From GWB2-37-7 sp942492835 (GTDB taxonomy: Bacteria; Bacillota; Clostridia; Lutisporales; Lutisporaceae), in NCBI GenBank assembly GCA_942492835.1, contig OW818645.1, positions 3,100,001 through 3,164,000 of the forward strand: a stretch of DNA of 64,000 bases, read 5' to 3'. The position numbers were made by a program, and so were the translations under genes. Positions 62,485-64,000 of the stretch are shown piece after piece. Each line of letters begins with the position of its first letter. Position 1 is the first letter of the stretch. Below the pieces are notes generated by a model. The model ran no database searches, was not told where the DNA came from, and saw only the letters and a program-made list of their open reading frames with translations.

Positions 62485-62752
62485 AAACCAGTCACCGGCA
62501 GAGGTACCCGATGGGACAATGCAGCCGGAGGAAACGAAAGTCCCGGAGCTCCTTGAGATCACAGAGCTCAGGGCAAAACATAAAATTAGTCGAGCAATCT
62601 TTGACGGCGTATGCGCCGACAAGAAATGGAAGCCCGGCAAAATAATCAGCGAGGCAGAGTTCGCGGCAGCAGTCGCGGAGTTCACCGGGGCACCGATGGA
62701 CGGAAGTACTCCCTCTACCCCTAAAACCAACAAAGAAAGCGAGGAGAGCTAA
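62471..62752 (+). CDS. small phage protein of unknown function
   Basis: 93 residues; AAAGGAG precedes two adjacent ATGs (62471 or 62474). Acidic and Pro-rich at both ends, with EITELRAKHKISRAIFDGVC and KWKPGKIISEAEFAAAVAEF in the middle, a small helical domain. It sits where Mu has gp38 but is not DUF2635-like. It overlaps the upstream gene by 14 bases. Confidence 0.6.
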   Translation: MMAVKNQSPAEVPDGTMQPEETKVPELLEITELRAKHKISRAIFDGVCADKKWKPGKIISEAEFAAAVAEFTGAPMDGSTPSTPKTNKESEES

Positions 62753-64000
62753 ATGCTTAGAGATGTAAAACACAACGTCACAGATGGGCTCCTCGGCTTT
62801 GACACCGTCAAAGGAACAGGACTCCATCTCAAGATTGGCGTCTCTCCTATCGTGTCGGATGTGCCGATCATTGTGACTGGCAGCATGACCGCCGAGAAGA
62901 TCAAAGCCCGCCTCGGTCTGAGCCCTCTTGCTGACTCCGTCATGGACTCAGTTGAGAACGGTTCAAGCCGCATCTATTGCCTCCCTGTCTCCGCCACCAC
63001 GGCGGGAACTATCACAGCAATCGTTAAGACAGGCGACGGCGGCGGGACAATGACAGCCGACGGCAGCCCGACAAACGCCTTTGACGTCATCGTAAAGATT
63101 GTGGGTCAGGGTGCCCTCAATACAGCCTCTTTCGTTGTTTCGATTGACGGAGGCTATTCCTACAGCGACGAGCTCACTGTCCCAATGACGGGCGAATACA
63201 CGCTTGCAGGGACGGGACTGAAAATCAAGTTCACCGAAGCGGCTCAAGCAGAACAAAAGCCGAGCTCATTCATCGTGAACGACGCCTACAAATTCAGCAC
63301 GACCGCCCCTACCATGACGAACGGAGACGTCCTCGCGGCGATCGACAAGCTCAAGAACTTCAACGAGGTTTATGAGTTCGTCCATATCGTTGGAGAGTCA
63401 AACGCTTCCCTCTGGCAAGCAGTCAGCACGGCTCAGGTCACACTGAGAGACACGTTCCATAAGCCGATGTTCTTTGTTATGGAGGCTTACAAGCCAAACT
63501 CAAACGAAGTGATCGACGACTATGCCCTTCGTCTCGAGGCAGACAGAAAGAGCATTAAAAATTATGACATTCAGGTTGTTCCGGCTCGCGGTCTTTACGT
63601 CAAAATGGATGGCACGACCCGAGATGTAAACCTTGCGGGCGTGGTCGCCGGGCTCTATTCAAGAACCGAGGTTCACCAGTCTATCGGAAAGACAAGGCAG
63701 GAAGCAGGACTCGGCATCGTAAAGACAAAGCTCCTCGAGCTTCGCCCGGCAGGAATCGTCGAGATCATCGAACTGCTTGACCTTGCGGGTTTCCTTACAT
63801 TCCGCGAATATGACGGTCTCGATGACTTCTATGTCTACCATGCGAAGATGCTGTCCCCGGACGGCAGCGATTACCGATACGCCGAGGATGTTCGCGTCAA
63901 GAACAAGATCATCCGCGAGACCCGAAAAGAAGGACTCCTTCTTTTGAATGACGACATCGACCTCGAGGACGTTCAGGGCGAACTCGAAACAAGAGCGAAG
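62753..64000 (+). CDS. tail sheath protein (DUF2586-like), runs off the window
   Basis: 416 codons are visible from the ATG at 62753, which follows the upstream stop directly (TAAATG); no stop before the window edge. MLRDVKHNVTDGLLGFDTVK, IKAR.GLSPLADSVMDSV, FVHIVGESNASLWQAVS and DYALRLEADRKSIKNYDIQV, with AGLYSRTEVHQSIGKT, fit DUF2586-type sheath proteins of contractile tails. It implies a myovirus. Confidence 0.8.
   Translation, partial: MLRDVKHNVTDGLLGFDTVKGTGLHLKIGVSPIVSDVPIIVTGSMTAEKIKARLGLSPLADSVMDSVENGSSRIYCLPVSATTAGTITAIVKTGDGGGTMTADGSPTNAFDVIVKIVGQGALNTASFVVSIDGGYSYSDELTVPMTGEYTLAGTGLKIKFTEAAQAEQKPSSFIVNDAYKFSTTAPTMTNGDVLAAIDKLKNFNEVYEFVHIVGESNASLWQAVSTAQVTLRDTFHKPMFFVMEAYKPNSNEVIDDYALRLEADRKSIKNYDIQVVPARGLYVKMDGTTRDVNLAGVVAGLYSRTEVHQSIGKTRQEAGLGIVKTKLLELRPAGIVEIIELLDLAGFLTFREYDGLDDFYVYHAKMLSPDGSDYRYAEDVRVKNKIIRETRKEGLLLLNDDIDLEDVQGELETRAK

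Larger units (their letters stand above)
43031..64000 (+). mobile_element. Mu-like transposable prophage, left part
   Basis: Base composition turns GC-rich within about 40 bases of 43031. The order of repressor (leftward), early promoter, DDE transposase, AAA target-binding ATPase, Gam, GemA-like, endolysin, Mor-like activator, terminase, portal, F-like, protease/scaffold, head and tail genes is that of phage Mu. The first bases TGTGAATCCG begin with TG as Mu ends do. The five host bases TTAAT (43026-43030) are the predicted target-site duplication. The right end is not in the window. Confidence 0.92.

Overview
The window joins an AT-rich chromosome segment (1 to about 43,030) to the left part of a clearly GC-richer Mu-like transposable prophage (43,031 to the right edge). 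The chromosome looks like an anaerobic Clostridia member: it carries a HydG-type [FeFe]-hydrogenase maturase with its TM1266-type partner, Old Yellow Enzyme-like Fe-S flavoenzymes, a radical SAM/SPASM peptide maturase, strong AGGAGG ribosome binding sites, many short intergenic terminators and frequent TTG/GTG starts. I see no rRNA or tRNA gene.

Chromosome layout. 1-9.5 kb: a partial flavoenzyme on the minus strand, a lipase-like hydrolase, a two-gene candidate RiPP cassette (a Cys-rich peptide with a doubled CxxxCxxCxxC core plus a radical SAM/SPASM enzyme with a PqqD-like N-terminus), a second flavoenzyme fused to an FAD/NAD domain, and topoisomerase III. 9.5-17.2 kb: a perfect HrcA/CIRCE operator with its own promoter but no chaperone gene, two translationally coupled glycosyltransferase-type genes, an ECF S component overlapping a P-loop kinase, and a hydrogenase-maturation unit (TM1266-like regulator, hydG) behind a structured leader that ends in a terminator; a MOSC protein follows. 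17.3-26 kb: a single orphan CRISPR repeat, two MATE exporters, a thioesterase, a MarR regulator under a 41-bp palindrome, FtsH, and genes for DUF2156, ATP-grasp and LapA-like proteins. 26-43 kb: a CvfB-like protein, a three-gene ABC exporter, a JetD-like (Wadjet) gene remnant, three regulators that join different DNA-binding domains (MerR, AraC, XRE) to GyrI-like effector domains, a WYL regulator, a radical SAM protein, an Fpg/Nei-like protein without the usual N-terminal proline, two lipoproteins, a secreted amidase-domain protein, and two copies of a ~210-bp MITE-like repeat among decayed gene scraps.

Prophage. The left end (TGTGAATCCG) sits 28 codons into a LytTR-type response-regulator gene, which is thereby cut. 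From the left end come a cluster of GGGAYA-type repeats, a leftward repressor gene, a rightward early promoter with consensus boxes and a palindromic operator in its spacer, small early proteins, a DDE transposase (MuA-like), an AAA ATPase (MuB-like), Gam, a GemA-like protein, an amidase endolysin, a Mor-type activator, a 17-bp-arm terminator, then holin-like proteins and a complete Mu-type head module (terminase subunits, portal, F-like protein, protease with a nested scaffold start, decoration protein, major head protein) and the start of the tail module, ending in a tail sheath gene that runs off the window. All structural genes read rightward and are tightly packed. I see no frame break in them, so the prophage may be intact, although its right end is outside the window.
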